Assembly: GCF_015752315.1 (NCBI RefSeq)
Contig: NZ_JADOVJ010000001.1
Location: 3,526,501-3,590,500 of the forward strand
Direction: 5' to 3'
Source: Nocardioides luteus
Lineage (GTDB): Bacteria > Actinomycetota > Actinomycetes > Propionibacteriales > Nocardioidaceae
DNA length: 64,000 bases
In this document: one piece after another, positions 33,523-41,739 of the stretch
How positions within the stretch are numbered: position 1 is the first letter of the stretch
Layout of the letters: each line of letters starts with the position of its first letter
Position numbers and translations under genes: made by a program
Notes under the pieces: generated by a model
Databases searched by the model: none
What the model saw: only the letters and a program-made list of their open reading frames with translations
Told to the model about the DNA's origin: nothing

Positions 33523-34695
33523 ATGACGACTGTCGACCTCCCGCTGCTCCCCCTGGGGCGCGGCACCGACCTGAACTCCGAGCGTGGCGTCGAGTGCCCC
33601 GGCGACCTGCCGGCCGCCTCCGACCCCGACCTGGTCAAGCGCGCTCTCGCCGCCAAGGAGAAGCTGGGCGAGAAGGTGTTCGTCCTCGGACACCACTACC
33701 AGCGCGACGAGGTCATCCAGTTCGCTGACGTGACCGGGGACTCCTTCAAGCTCGCGCGCGACGCGGCCGCCCGGCCGGACGCGGAGTACATCGTCTTCTG
33801 CGGTGTGCACTTCATGGCCGAGTCGGCCGACATCCTGACCTCACCGTCGCAGGCGGTCATCCTCCCCGACCTCGCCGCCGGCTGCTCGATGGCCGACATG
33901 GCGCGGCTGGGCCAGGTCGAGAAGGCCTGGGAGGCCCTCTCGGAGGCGGGTGTGGCCGAGCAGGTCGTGCCGGTGACCTACATGAACTCCTCGGCCGACA
34001 TCAAGGCGTTCTGCGGCCGCCACGACGGCGTCGTGTGCACCTCCTCCAACGCGCAGGCCGTCCTGGAGTGGGCCTTCGAGCAGAAGGACGACGCCAAGGT
34101 CCTCTTCTTCCCCGACCAGCACCTCGGCCGCAACACCGCGGTCCTGAAGCTCGGTATGTCGCTGGACGACTGCGTGGTCTGGGACCCGCTCAAGCCCGGC
34201 GGCGGCGTATCTGCCGAGGAGCTGCGGGCGGCGAAGGTGATCCTGTGGAAGGGCCACTGCTCGGTCCACGGCCGCTTCTCCCCCGACACCATCGACGACC
34301 TGCGCGCCGAGATCCCGGGTGTGCAGATCCTGGTCCACCCGGAGTGCCAGCACGAGGTCGTCCTCAAGGCCGACCTGGTCGGCTCGACCGAGTTCATCAT
34401 CAACACCATCGAGGCCGCTCCTGCCGGCTCCGCCTGGGCGATCGGCACCGAGCTCAACCTGGTCAAGCGCCTGGCCGCCGCCCACCCCGACAAGCGGATC
34501 GTCTTCCTCGACCGCACCGTCTGCTACTGCTCGACGATGAACCGCATCGACCTCCCCCACTTCGTCTGGGCGCTCGAGTCGCTCGTCGAGGGACAGGTCG
34601 TCAACCGGATCGAGGTCGACGCCGAGACCGAGCACTACGCCAAGCTCGCCCTCCAGCGGATGCTCGATCTCCCGGGCAAGACTCAGGACGACTGA
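33523..34695 (+). CDS. nadA: quinolinate synthase A
   Basis: [4Fe-4S] enzyme that condenses iminoaspartate with DHAP to quinolinate, in de novo NAD synthesis. 390 aa with VLGHHYQRDEVIQFADVTGD near residue 55, ligand-type Cys in VFCGVHFMAESAD, a second Cys region in AFCGRHDGVVCTSSNAQ, VHPECQHEVV and TVCYCSTMNRIDL. ATG at 33523 follows TATTAT (33510-33515) by seven bases; the 13-bp palindrome CGTCATCATGACG (33516-33528) covers the start codon. nadB and nadC are not adjacent, so the pathway is dispersed. Confidence 0.95.
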   Translation: MTTVDLPLLPLGRGTDLNSERGVECPGDLPAASDPDLVKRALAAKEKLGEKVFVLGHHYQRDEVIQFADVTGDSFKLARDAAARPDAEYIVFCGVHFMAESADILTSPSQAVILPDLAAGCSMADMARLGQVEKAWEALSEAGVAEQVVPVTYMNSSADIKAFCGRHDGVVCTSSNAQAVLEWAFEQKDDAKVLFFPDQHLGRNTAVLKLGMSLDDCVVWDPLKPGGGVSAEELRAAKVILWKGHCSVHGRFSPDTIDDLRAEIPGVQILVHPECQHEVVLKADLVGSTEFIINTIEAAPAGSAWAIGTELNLVKRLAAAHPDKRIVFLDRTVCYCSTMNRIDLPHFVWALESLVEGQVVNRIEVDAETEHYAKLALQRMLDLPGKTQDD

Positions 34696-34702
34696 CCCCT
34701 TC

Positions 34703-34778
34703 CAGCCGAGGCGTCGGCTACGTCGGCCGAGGTGGCACCGGTGTGCCACCTCGGCCGACGTGCGTGACGCCTCGGCTG
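34703..34778. terminator. very long two-part hairpin between nadA and the histidine kinase gene
   Basis: The outer stem is 13 bp (34703-34715 with 34766-34778) and the inner stem 19 bp (34720-34738 with 34743-34761), both perfect, with a four-base internal bulge on each side and a four-base loop. It starts 8 bases after nadA and ends 3 bases before the kinase stop. Confidence 0.8.
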
Positions 34779-34781
34779 CGG

Positions 34782-36203
34782 TCAGCTGACGGGGAGACGT
34801 ACGGCGATGGTGGTGTCGCCGGGGACGCTGGTCAGTCTCACGGTGCCGCCGTGGGAGGTGACGATCGCGTGGACGAGGGCCAGCCCGAGCCCGGCGCCAC
34901 CGTCGCGCTGGCGAGCCTCGTCGGCCCGGGTGAAGCGCTCGAAGGCGTGCGGGGCCAGGGCGGGCGGGAAGCCGGGGCCGTCGTCGTGGACGTCGAAACC
35001 ATCAGGACGTACGCGGACCGTGACCGTGGTGCCGGCCGGCGTGTGCCGCCGCTCGTTGGTGAGCAGGTTGCTGATCACCTGGTGGAGCCGCTGGGCGTCG
35101 CCGGTGACGATCACCTCGGCCTCGCCGGAGTCGGCGTCGGCGGGCAGCTCGAGCCGCCAGGTGTGTGACGGGTCGACGACCCGGGCGTCGTCGACGGCCT
35201 CCAGGAGCAGCCGGGTCAGGTCGACGGAGTCGCGCGCCAACGGGCGGCCCTGGTCGAGACGCGCGAGCAGGAGCAGGTCCTCGACCAGCGCGGTCATCCG
35301 CAGCGACTCCTCCTCCACTTTGCCGAGCGCCGTCGGGACCGCCTCGGGCCGCTGCTGGGCGAGCTCGGTGTAGCCGCGGATGGTGGTCAGCGGCGTGCGC
35401 AGCTCGTGGGAGGCGTCGGCGACGAACTGGCGTACCTGCTGCTCGCTGCGGTGACGCTCGGCCAGCGAGGTCTCGACGTGGTCGAGCAGCGAGTTGAGCG
35501 CGGCGCCGACCTGGCCGACCTCGGTGTCCTCGTCGGTGAGCCGCTCGGGGACCCGCTCGGTCACCGAGACCTCGCCCGAGGAGAGCGGGAGCCTGGCGAC
35601 GGTGTGCGCGGTGGCGGCGACCTCGCGCAGCGGGCTGAGCTGGCGGCGTACGACGAGGTAGCCCGCGCCCGCGGCGCCCAGGACACCCAGCAGGGTCAGC
35701 AGGGCCTCCCAGTAGACCAGGCTGTCGATGGTGTTCTCGACCTCGTTGGTCGAACGTCCGGTGACGACGACCACCGTCTGGCCCAGGTTGCGGTTGAACC
35801 CTGATTGGGCGATCACGCGGTAGGTGCCGCGATCGGGCAGCTCGACGTCATGGGGGCGTGCGTCGACACGTACCTCGGCCAGCAGATCCAGGTCGGCGGA
35901 GCTGAGGGACTCCATCTGGTCGGGGTTGAAGTTGCCGAGGTTGCCTTGGGGCTGACCGTTCTCGGGAAAGGCCGCCAGGACCGAGTCCGGCCCGAAGTTG
36001 AGGTCGGTGCCGGGGCCTGGGCCCGGGCCCGCGACGCCGCGCGCCATGTCGTGCACGTCCCGGTCGAGACGCTCCATCAGCGTCTGGCGCAGCGCGATCG
36101 TGGCGAAGGTGGCGATCAGCAGCGAGACGACCAGCACCAGGGCGACCGCGGTGATGACCAGCCGCGAGATGAGCGGCGCGACCAGCCGCTTCAGCCGGCT
36201 CAC
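34782..36203 (-). CDS. sensor histidine kinase
   Basis: Membrane kinase of 473 aa: TM1 (about 15-38), an extracytoplasmic sensor (about 40-160, with a GPGPGPG run), TM2 (about 165-187), HAMP, HisKA with DASHELRTPLTT (phospho-His), N-box-like NLLTNERRHTP, G1 DDGPGFP and G2 GGAGLGLALV. ATG at 36203 overlaps the regulator stop (ATGA). Last gene of the seven-gene export operon. The sensor might monitor the substrate of the adjacent transporter or envelope stress; the sensor domain is not of a named family. Confidence 0.94.
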   Translation of the reverse strand: MSRLKRLVAPLISRLVITAVALVLVVSLLIATFATIALRQTLMERLDRDVHDMARGVAGPGPGPGTDLNFGPDSVLAAFPENGQPQGNLGNFNPDQMESLSSADLDLLAEVRVDARPHDVELPDRGTYRVIAQSGFNRNLGQTVVVVTGRSTNEVENTIDSLVYWEALLTLLGVLGAAGAGYLVVRRQLSPLREVAATAHTVARLPLSSGEVSVTERVPERLTDEDTEVGQVGAALNSLLDHVETSLAERHRSEQQVRQFVADASHELRTPLTTIRGYTELAQQRPEAVPTALGKVEEESLRMTALVEDLLLLARLDQGRPLARDSVDLTRLLLEAVDDARVVDPSHTWRLELPADADSGEAEVIVTGDAQRLHQVISNLLTNERRHTPAGTTVTVRVRPDGFDVHDDGPGFPPALAPHAFERFTRADEARQRDGGAGLGLALVHAIVTSHGGTVRLTSVPGDTTIAVRLPVS

Positions 36204-36934
36204 TCAGCGGCCTTCAGCACATAGCCCGCGCCCCGCATGGTGTGGATCATCGGCTCCCGGCCGGCGTCGATCTTCTTGCGCAGGTAGGAGATGTAGAGCT
36301 CGACGACGTTGGCCTGACCGCCGAAGTCGTAGGACCAGACCCGGTCGAGGATCTGGGCCTTGGACAGCACCCGGCGCGGGTTGCGCATCAGGAAGCGGAG
36401 CAGCTCGAACTCCGTCGCGGTGAGGCTGATCTCCTCCCCCGCCCGGCGCACCTCCCGGGAGTCCTCGTCCATCGTCAGGTCCCCGACGTGGATCACGGAG
36501 TGCTCCTCGATCCGGGTCGCGCCGGCCCGACGCATCAGGGCGCGCAGGCGCGCGACGAGCTCCTCCAGCGAGAACGGCTTGGTCACGTAGTCGTCGCCGC
36601 CCGCGGTCAGCCCGGCCACCCGGTCCTCGACGGCGTCCTTGGCGGTGAGGAAGAGGACGGGTACGGCCGGATTGGTGGACCGTACGCGGCGCAGGACCTC
36701 GAGGCCGTCGAAGTCGGGCAGCATCCAGTCGAGCACGATCGCGTCGGGAGTGAAGTCGCGGGCGGCGCTGACCGCCTTGGTGCCGGTGTGTGCCGCCGCC
36801 ACCTCCCAGCCCTCGTAGCGCAGCGCCATCATGATCAGCTCGGCGATGTTGACCTCGTCGTCCACGACGAGAACACGAAGGGGCGACCCGTCGAGGCGGG
36901 TCATGTCGGAGGCGGCAGCGGTCATGTCACTCAT
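36200..36934 (-). CDS. OmpR/PhoB-family response regulator
   Basis: A 244-aa regulator. The receiver domain (about 20-135) has the acidic pair VVDDEV, phospho-Asp in IVLDWMLPDFDG, the Thr of FLTAKD and the Lys of VTKPFSLEEL. The winged-helix output domain (about 148-240) has LTATEFELLRFLMRNP and the recognition region VVELYISYLRKKID. ATG at 36934. Immediately upstream, 36949-36977 carries three CTGTG(T/C)G repeats at 11-bp spacing, the form OmpR-family dimers bind, suggesting autoregulation from an internal promoter. Confidence 0.95.
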   Translation of the reverse strand: MSDMTAAASDMTRLDGSPLRVLVVDDEVNIAELIMMALRYEGWEVAAAHTGTKAVSAARDFTPDAIVLDWMLPDFDGLEVLRRVRSTNPAVPVLFLTAKDAVEDRVAGLTAGGDDYVTKPFSLEELVARLRALMRRAGATRIEEHSVIHVGDLTMDEDSREVRRAGEEISLTATEFELLRFLMRNPRRVLSKAQILDRVWSYDFGGQANVVELYISYLRKKIDAGREPMIHTMRGAGYVLKAAE

Positions 36935-36948
36935 GGTGCCCCGAGAGG

Positions 36949-36977
36949 CTGTGTGAATCCTGTGTGGCTCCTGTGCG
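36949..36977 (-). promoter_or_regulatory. three 11-bp-spaced direct repeats upstream of the response regulator
   Basis: CTGTGTG at 36949-36955, CTGTGTG at 36960-36966 and CTGTGCG at 36971-36977 (plus-strand writing), exactly 11 bp apart, in the 45-base gap between the second adaptor gene and the regulator. This matches the architecture of OmpR/PhoB boxes. A related pair lies at 43105-43120. Confidence 0.65.
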
Positions 36978-36979
36978 TG

Positions 36980-38872
36980 TCATCTGGACGGAGGACCGCC
37001 GGCCGGGAACCCACCTCCCCCGCCGCCTGGGAATCCACCGGAACCGCCCACGTTGGTGAACGCACCATCACCGCCGTCGGAGGAGTCGTCGGTGGTCGGC
37101 AGCGCGGTCGAGAGGTCGGCCAGCACGATCTCGTCGCCCGCGTCGATCCCTTCGGTCACCTCGACCGTGGTCCTGCCCGTGAGCCCGGTGGTGACGCGTA
37201 CCCTCTGCGGGTTCCCGTCCTTGTCGAGAACGGTCACGGTTCCGTCGGAGACGGCGGAGGCCGGAACGGTGAGTACGTCCTCGGCGGACCCCAGGACGAC
37301 CTCCACCGTCGCGGTGTTGCCGGCGAGCAGATCCAGTCCCTCCTCGTCGAGCGTCACGGTCACCGAGAAGGTGCTGCTGCCCGAGGACGTGTCCGGCACC
37401 TTGCCGAGCAGGGTGACCTTGCCGGGCAGGTCCTTGTCGGCACCGGCCGGCGAGACCGTGGCCGTCTGCCCCGCCTGCAGCTTGCTCAGCTGCGCGCTCG
37501 TGACCTCGAGCTCGACGCTCGTCAGGCCTGCGGCGATCACGGTGACCGCGGCGGCACCGGCGCTCACCGAGGACCCTTCGGTGACGTCCACAGCGGCGAC
37601 CGTGCCGGCCGCGGGCGCCTTGATCACGGCGGCCGCCAGCGCTGCCTTGGCGTCGATGACGTCGACCTTTGCCCGGTCGATCTCGGCCTGGTCCTGGGCG
37701 ATCGTCGCCGCCGTGACCGACTGGCCGGCGCCGCCCACGGCGCCACCGGAGCCGCTCTCCGCGCTGCCCTGACCCGTCATGCCCTCCGGCTGCGTACCCG
37801 CGCCGCTCTGACCTTCGATGCTGCCGCCGCCGGCGCCTTCGGGCATCTCCCCTCCGGAGCCGCCTGGCGATCCACCCGGCTTGCCACCTCCCTCGGGGGT
37901 TCCGCCGGTGCCGCCTCCGGTGCCGCCGCCCGAGGACCCTCCGGCCGAGGCCGAGGCGAGCAAGGCGTCGAGATCATCGATCGCGGTGGAGAGTGTTCCC
38001 TTCGCGCCCGAGAGCGCCTCCTTGGCGCGGCCGACGGCTTCCTGCGCGGAGCTGAGCTGACCGATCGCATCCTGCACGCTGCCCTTGGCCGAACCCTGGG
38101 CGGCGAGCGCGTCGTCCAGGTTGCCGGTGCACCTCTCCGAGGAGCCTTCGTCGGTCGAGGTGCAGCTGGCCTTGGCATCGTTCAGCGCTTGGGCGAGGGC
38201 GCCACCGTCGTCGAGCGTGCCGCCACCCGAGACGAGCGCGGAGAGCTTGTCGATGGCGGCGGACAGGTCGGTCTGCGCGTCCTCGAGCTCGCCCTCGGCC
38301 GTGGAGACCGAGGTCTGGGCGTCGGTGACCTCGGTCTGCAGCGCCTTGATCTGCGTGACGACGTCGCTGTCGCTGACCGCCGTCACGGTGCCGGTGGTGC
38401 CGGTGAAGACGGCCGCGATCACACCGCCCGACGAGTCGGACGTCGTGGTGCTCGACTCGGTGGCCGTGCTCGAGGATGAGGACGACGTGGAGCCGGAGGC
38501 CTGGGCCTCCTTGTCGGACTCCAGCTGCGCCTTGGCGGAGGCGAGGGAGGCCTTGGCCGTCTTGAGGCTCTTCTTCAGCGAGCTCGTGTCGAGCATGGCC
38601 AGGACCTGTCCCTTCTTGACCGTGGTGCCCTCCTCGACGACCGAGGCCACGGTGCCACTGGTACCGAAGCTGAGATCAGCACGGCCGTTCGGCGCGACCG
38701 TCCCGGTGAGCGAGAGGGTCTGCTCGACGTCGCCGGTCGAGGCCGACGCGAGACGGTAGCCGTCGGCGGGGTCCGTCGAGGCGGCGTACGCCACGTAGCC
38801 GCAGCCGGCGAGGACGGCCAGGGTCGCCACCCCCGACGTGGCTCTGACCCAGCGTGCAGCCGGCCGCCTCAC
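36980..38872 (-). CDS. HlyD/MacA-like periplasmic adaptor lipoprotein, long form
   Basis: A 630-aa adaptor for an ABC exporter. The N-terminus has a hydrophobic signal with a possible lipobox (LAGC, Cys24). The first lipoyl half is at 50-95 (GTVASVVEEGTTVKKGQVLAM); a long helical hairpin region with Ser/Thr-rich and Gly/Pro-rich inserts spans about 100-390; the second lipoyl half is near 415-445; beta-barrel and membrane-proximal parts follow to about 605. The tail is Gly-rich (GGFPGGG). It is longer than typical MacA proteins (about 370-430 aa). GTG at 38872 overlaps the DUF5666 gene stop. Second adaptor of the operon. Confidence 0.85.
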   Translation of the reverse strand: MRRPAARWVRATSGVATLAVLAGCGYVAYAASTDPADGYRLASASTGDVEQTLSLTGTVAPNGRADLSFGTSGTVASVVEEGTTVKKGQVLAMLDTSSLKKSLKTAKASLASAKAQLESDKEAQASGSTSSSSSSTATESSTTTSDSSGGVIAAVFTGTTGTVTAVSDSDVVTQIKALQTEVTDAQTSVSTAEGELEDAQTDLSAAIDKLSALVSGGGTLDDGGALAQALNDAKASCTSTDEGSSERCTGNLDDALAAQGSAKGSVQDAIGQLSSAQEAVGRAKEALSGAKGTLSTAIDDLDALLASASAGGSSGGGTGGGTGGTPEGGGKPGGSPGGSGGEMPEGAGGGSIEGQSGAGTQPEGMTGQGSAESGSGGAVGGAGQSVTAATIAQDQAEIDRAKVDVIDAKAALAAAVIKAPAAGTVAAVDVTEGSSVSAGAAAVTVIAAGLTSVELEVTSAQLSKLQAGQTATVSPAGADKDLPGKVTLLGKVPDTSSGSSTFSVTVTLDEEGLDLLAGNTATVEVVLGSAEDVLTVPASAVSDGTVTVLDKDGNPQRVRVTTGLTGRTTVEVTEGIDAGDEIVLADLSTALPTTDDSSDGGDGAFTNVGGSGGFPGGGGGGFPAGGPPSR

Positions 38873-39711
38873 GACGACGCCCCGTCCTGCGAGCCGCCGC
38901 CCGGGAACCCACCGCGCCCGAAGCCGGGGGAACACTCCCCGTCGACCGCGTCGGAGACCTCGATCCGCTCGGCGCTCACCGCGCCGGTGTCATCGGCGGT
39001 GCCGCTGGCCGTGACGCAGCGGCCGATGCTCAGCGCGGTGGCGTCGGCCGTCTCGGTGGCCGTCACCGTGGTCTCGCCGGTGGTGGTCACGGTCACCGTC
39101 GTGGTCTCGGGGTCAACACCCTCCTCGGCCTGCGGGTCGAACCTCGTCGCGGCGACCGTGATCGTGTCGCCGGAGACGGCGGTCACCTCACCCGAGGTGC
39201 CGAACCCGCCACCGCCTCCCGGGCCGCCTGAGGGCATCCCGCCCTCCGGCGCACCCGAGGGCATCTCCCCCTCGGGGATGCCAGACGGCATCCCCGACGG
39301 ACGGCCGCCGCCGAAGCCGCCCTGGCAGGATCCGTCGGTCTTCTCCGTGACCCGGATCGAGCCCGCGGTCACGGCGGTCTCGGAGCTCTCCGAACCGTCG
39401 GCCGGGGTGACCACCACGCACACTCCGGCCCTGACGTCGGCGACGCTTCCGGTGACCTGCTGACTGATCGCGGTCTTGTCGGTGTAGGTCACCGCGGTCT
39501 GGCTGTCGCTGCCCTGGACCTGGATGGTGGAGCCGTCGGCCGCAGCGATCTTCCCGGTGGCTCCTGGCATGCCGCCGCGCTGTCCGCCGCCCTGCTGACC
39601 GGCCCCCTGGCTGTCGCCCGCGGGAGCGTCCTGAGCCGTGTCGTCGGAGCCGCAGGCGGTGAACATGAACAGCCCGCCCACGGCGATGGCTGCCAAACAG
39701 ATGCGCTTCAC
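38869..39711 (-). CDS. DUF5666-type secreted lipoprotein with a Gly/Pro-rich linker
   Basis: A 280-aa lipoprotein (lipobox FTAC, Cys20). Two similar beta-rich modules of the DUF5666 kind (about 50-115, GKIAAADGSTIQVQG; about 170-250, GEVTAVSGDTITVAATRF) are separated by a Gly/Pro/Met-rich linker with repeats of the type GMPSGIPEGEMPSGAPEGG. The tail again contains GGFPGGG, as in both adaptors of the operon. GTG at 39711 with AAGGAA upstream, 31 bases after the permease. Function unknown; an accessory subunit of the exporter is inferred from the shared motif and coupling. Confidence 0.78.
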   Translation of the reverse strand: MKRICLAAIAVGGLFMFTACGSDDTAQDAPAGDSQGAGQQGGGQRGGMPGATGKIAAADGSTIQVQGSDSQTAVTYTDKTAISQQVTGSVADVRAGVCVVVTPADGSESSETAVTAGSIRVTEKTDGSCQGGFGGGRPSGMPSGIPEGEMPSGAPEGGMPSGGPGGGGGFGTSGEVTAVSGDTITVAATRFDPQAEEGVDPETTTVTVTTTGETTVTATETADATALSIGRCVTASGTADDTGAVSAERIEVSDAVDGECSPGFGRGGFPGGGSQDGASS

Positions 39712-39742
39712 AAGAGTTCCTTCGTACGTCGAGACGGGTGCG

Positions 39743-41032
39743 TCACTCGCTGCGGAGTGCGTCGATCGGGGTCAGGCGAGCGGCACGGGTCGCGGGGTAG
39801 ACCCCGAAGCCGATGCCGAGCGCGAGGGAGGTGGCCAAGGCGGCCGCGGTGGCCACCAGGGAGAGCGAGACCGGCTGGTCGATCAGGTCCGGCAGACCCC
39901 ACGCGCCGAGGGAGGCGATGATGATGCCGACCACGCCACCTGCCAGGCCGAGAAGGGACGCCTCGACCAGGAACTGGTTGCGGATCACCGCCGGCGTGGC
40001 GCCGAGCGCCTTGCGCAACCCGATCTCGCGGATCCGCTCGGTGACGGAGACGAGCATGATGTTCATGACGCCGATGCCACCGACGAGGAGCGAGATCGCC
40101 GCGATGCCGCCGAGCAGGACCGTGAGGGTCTCGTTGGTCGCGTTGGCGGTCTCGACCAGCGAGTCCTGCGACGAGATCGTGAAGTCGGCGTCGGCCGCGC
40201 TCACGTCGTGCAGGTTGAGCAACAGCGCGTTGATCTCCTGGTACGCAGCCGAGAGGCCGTCCTCCGAGGCGGCCTCCACATAGATCGTCGAGACGCTCGA
40301 GCTGGAGGAGCCGGTCAGGGCCTTCGCGGTGCTGATGGGGGTGACGGCGGTGTCGTCCTCGGTCGAACCCGACGAGGAGGATCCGCTCGAGGCGAGCACG
40401 CCGATCACGGTCAGCTGGGTGCCGCCGACGCTCACGGTCTGTCCGACCGGGTTGGCCGGCCCGCTGAACAGCTCCGAGGCGGTGTCGGGCCCGAGCACGA
40501 CCACCTTCGCGCCCTGAGCGACCTCCTGGGAGGTGAAGAAGCGTCCCGAGGAGAGCTCCCGCTTGCGCACCTCTGGCCAGGAGGTCGTCGCCCCCACGAG
40601 CGAGGTGGTCCAGTTGGTCGTGCTGGTGTCGAGCTGGGCGTTGGAGGAGGTCACCGGCGCGACCCCCTTCACGTCCGGTGCGGCCTCGTCGTCCGCGATG
40701 GCATCAGCGTCCTGGAGGGTCAGCGTGGACGCCGACCCGAACCCACCGCGTACGCCCTCGGAGCTGGTCGTGCTGCCCGGGGAGACGATCAGCAGATTGC
40801 TGCCCAGTGCGCTGATCTGCGACTTCACCTGGTCCTGGGCACCCTGGCCCAGGCCGACGGTGAGGATGACCGAGGCGATGCCGATCACGATGCCGAGCAT
40901 GGTCAGCACCGACCGCAGCCGGTGGGAGCGGACCGCGTCCCAGGCCGTGCGGAAGGTCTCGGCCCAGCTCATCCCCGTCGCCGCGCGCGCAGTGCCCGAC
41001 GCGTCGCGACGTCGCCTAGCCGCCCTCATCAC
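39743..41032 (-). CDS. MacB-like ABC transporter permease (FtsX/MacB_PCD type)
   Basis: Permease of 429 aa with TM1 near 40-65 (LRSVLTMLGIVIGIASVIL), a large extracytoplasmic MacB_PCD domain, and three C-terminal membrane helices forming the FtsX domain (about 300-420; GGIGVMNIMLVSVTERIREIGLRKALGA, listed in parts as GGIGVMNIML and TERIREIGLRKALGA). The GTG start at 41032 overlaps the ATPase stop (GTGA). Mechanotransmission-type exporters of this family act on peptides, lipoproteins or antibiotics in the periplasm; the substrate is unknown. Confidence 0.93.
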   Translation of the reverse strand: MMRAARRRRDASGTARAATGMSWAETFRTAWDAVRSHRLRSVLTMLGIVIGIASVILTVGLGQGAQDQVKSQISALGSNLLIVSPGSTTSSEGVRGGFGSASTLTLQDADAIADDEAAPDVKGVAPVTSSNAQLDTSTTNWTTSLVGATTSWPEVRKRELSSGRFFTSQEVAQGAKVVVLGPDTASELFSGPANPVGQTVSVGGTQLTVIGVLASSGSSSSGSTEDDTAVTPISTAKALTGSSSSSVSTIYVEAASEDGLSAAYQEINALLLNLHDVSAADADFTISSQDSLVETANATNETLTVLLGGIAAISLLVGGIGVMNIMLVSVTERIREIGLRKALGATPAVIRNQFLVEASLLGLAGGVVGIIIASLGAWGLPDLIDQPVSLSLVATAAALATSLALGIGFGVYPATRAARLTPIDALRSE

Positions 41033-41739
41033 GCCCCCACCAGGTCGTCGGCGGTGATCAGGCCGTCACGGATGGTCAGGTTGCGGCTCGCCCGGGCCGC
41101 GACGTCGTGCTCGTGAGTGATGAGCACGATCGTGCGGCCGCTGTCGTGGAGCTCGTCGAGCAGCCCGAGCACGGCCGTGGTCGAGCCCGAGTCGAGGTTT
41201 CCGGTGGGCTCGTCGGCCAGGATGATGTCCGGCTCGGTGACCAGCGCCCGGGCCACCGCGACCCGCTGCTGCTGGCCTCCGGAGAGCTCACCGGGCCGGT
41301 TGTCGACCCGGTCGCCGAGGCCGACCCTCGTCAGTGCCTCGACGGCGCGCTCGTGCCGCTCGGCCCTGCCCATGCCGGCGTACACCAGCGGCAGCTCGAC
41401 GTTGCGCCAGGCCGCAAGGCTCGGCAGCAGGTTGAACTGCTGGAACACGAAGCCGATCCGGCGGTTGCGGACATGGGCGAGCTCGGTCTCCGACATCGTG
41501 GAGACGTCCTCGCCGCCGAGGTGGTAGCTCCCCTGCGTCGGTACGTCGAGGCAGCCGAGGATGTTCATCAGGGTCGACTTTCCCGAGCCTGACGGCCCGA
41601 CCACGGCGACGTACTCCCCTGCCGTGATCCGCATGTCGACCCCGCGCAGGGCCTCGAACTCGATCGACCCGGAGTGGTAGGTCTTGCGTACGCCGTCCAG
41701 CGACACCACGGCGCCGGTGGTCTCGGAGAGCGTGCTCAC
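41029..41739 (-). CDS. MacB/LolD-like ABC transporter ATP-binding protein
   Basis: ATPase of 236 aa: Walker [11 protein letters not shown]-loop [10 protein letters not shown], signature [15 protein letters not shown], Walker [14 protein letters not shown]-loop ITHEHD. The [20 protein letters not shown] stretch is typical of the MacB/LolD (type VII) subfamily. GTG at 41739 overlaps the stop of the first adaptor gene. It partners the downstream permease. Confidence 0.95.
   Translation of the reverse strand: MSTLSETTGAVVSLDGVRKTYHSGSIEFEALRGVDMRITAGEYVAVVGPSGSGKSTLMNILGCLDVPTQGSYHLGGEDVSTMSETELAHVRNRRIGFVFQQFNLLPSLAAWRNVELPLVYAGMGRAERHERAVEALTRVGLGDRVDNRPGELSGGQQQRVAVARALVTEPDIILADEPTGNLDSGSTTAVLGLLDELHDSGRTIVLITHEHDVAARASRNLTIRDGLITADDLVGA

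Noticed and set aside
36200..36934. Naming the regulator/kinase pair after a specific mycobacterial system (such as TcrXY, TrcRS or MprAB)
   Set aside because: The domain plan is shared by many actinobacterial pairs and the sensor domain gives no firm match; a name would be a guess.
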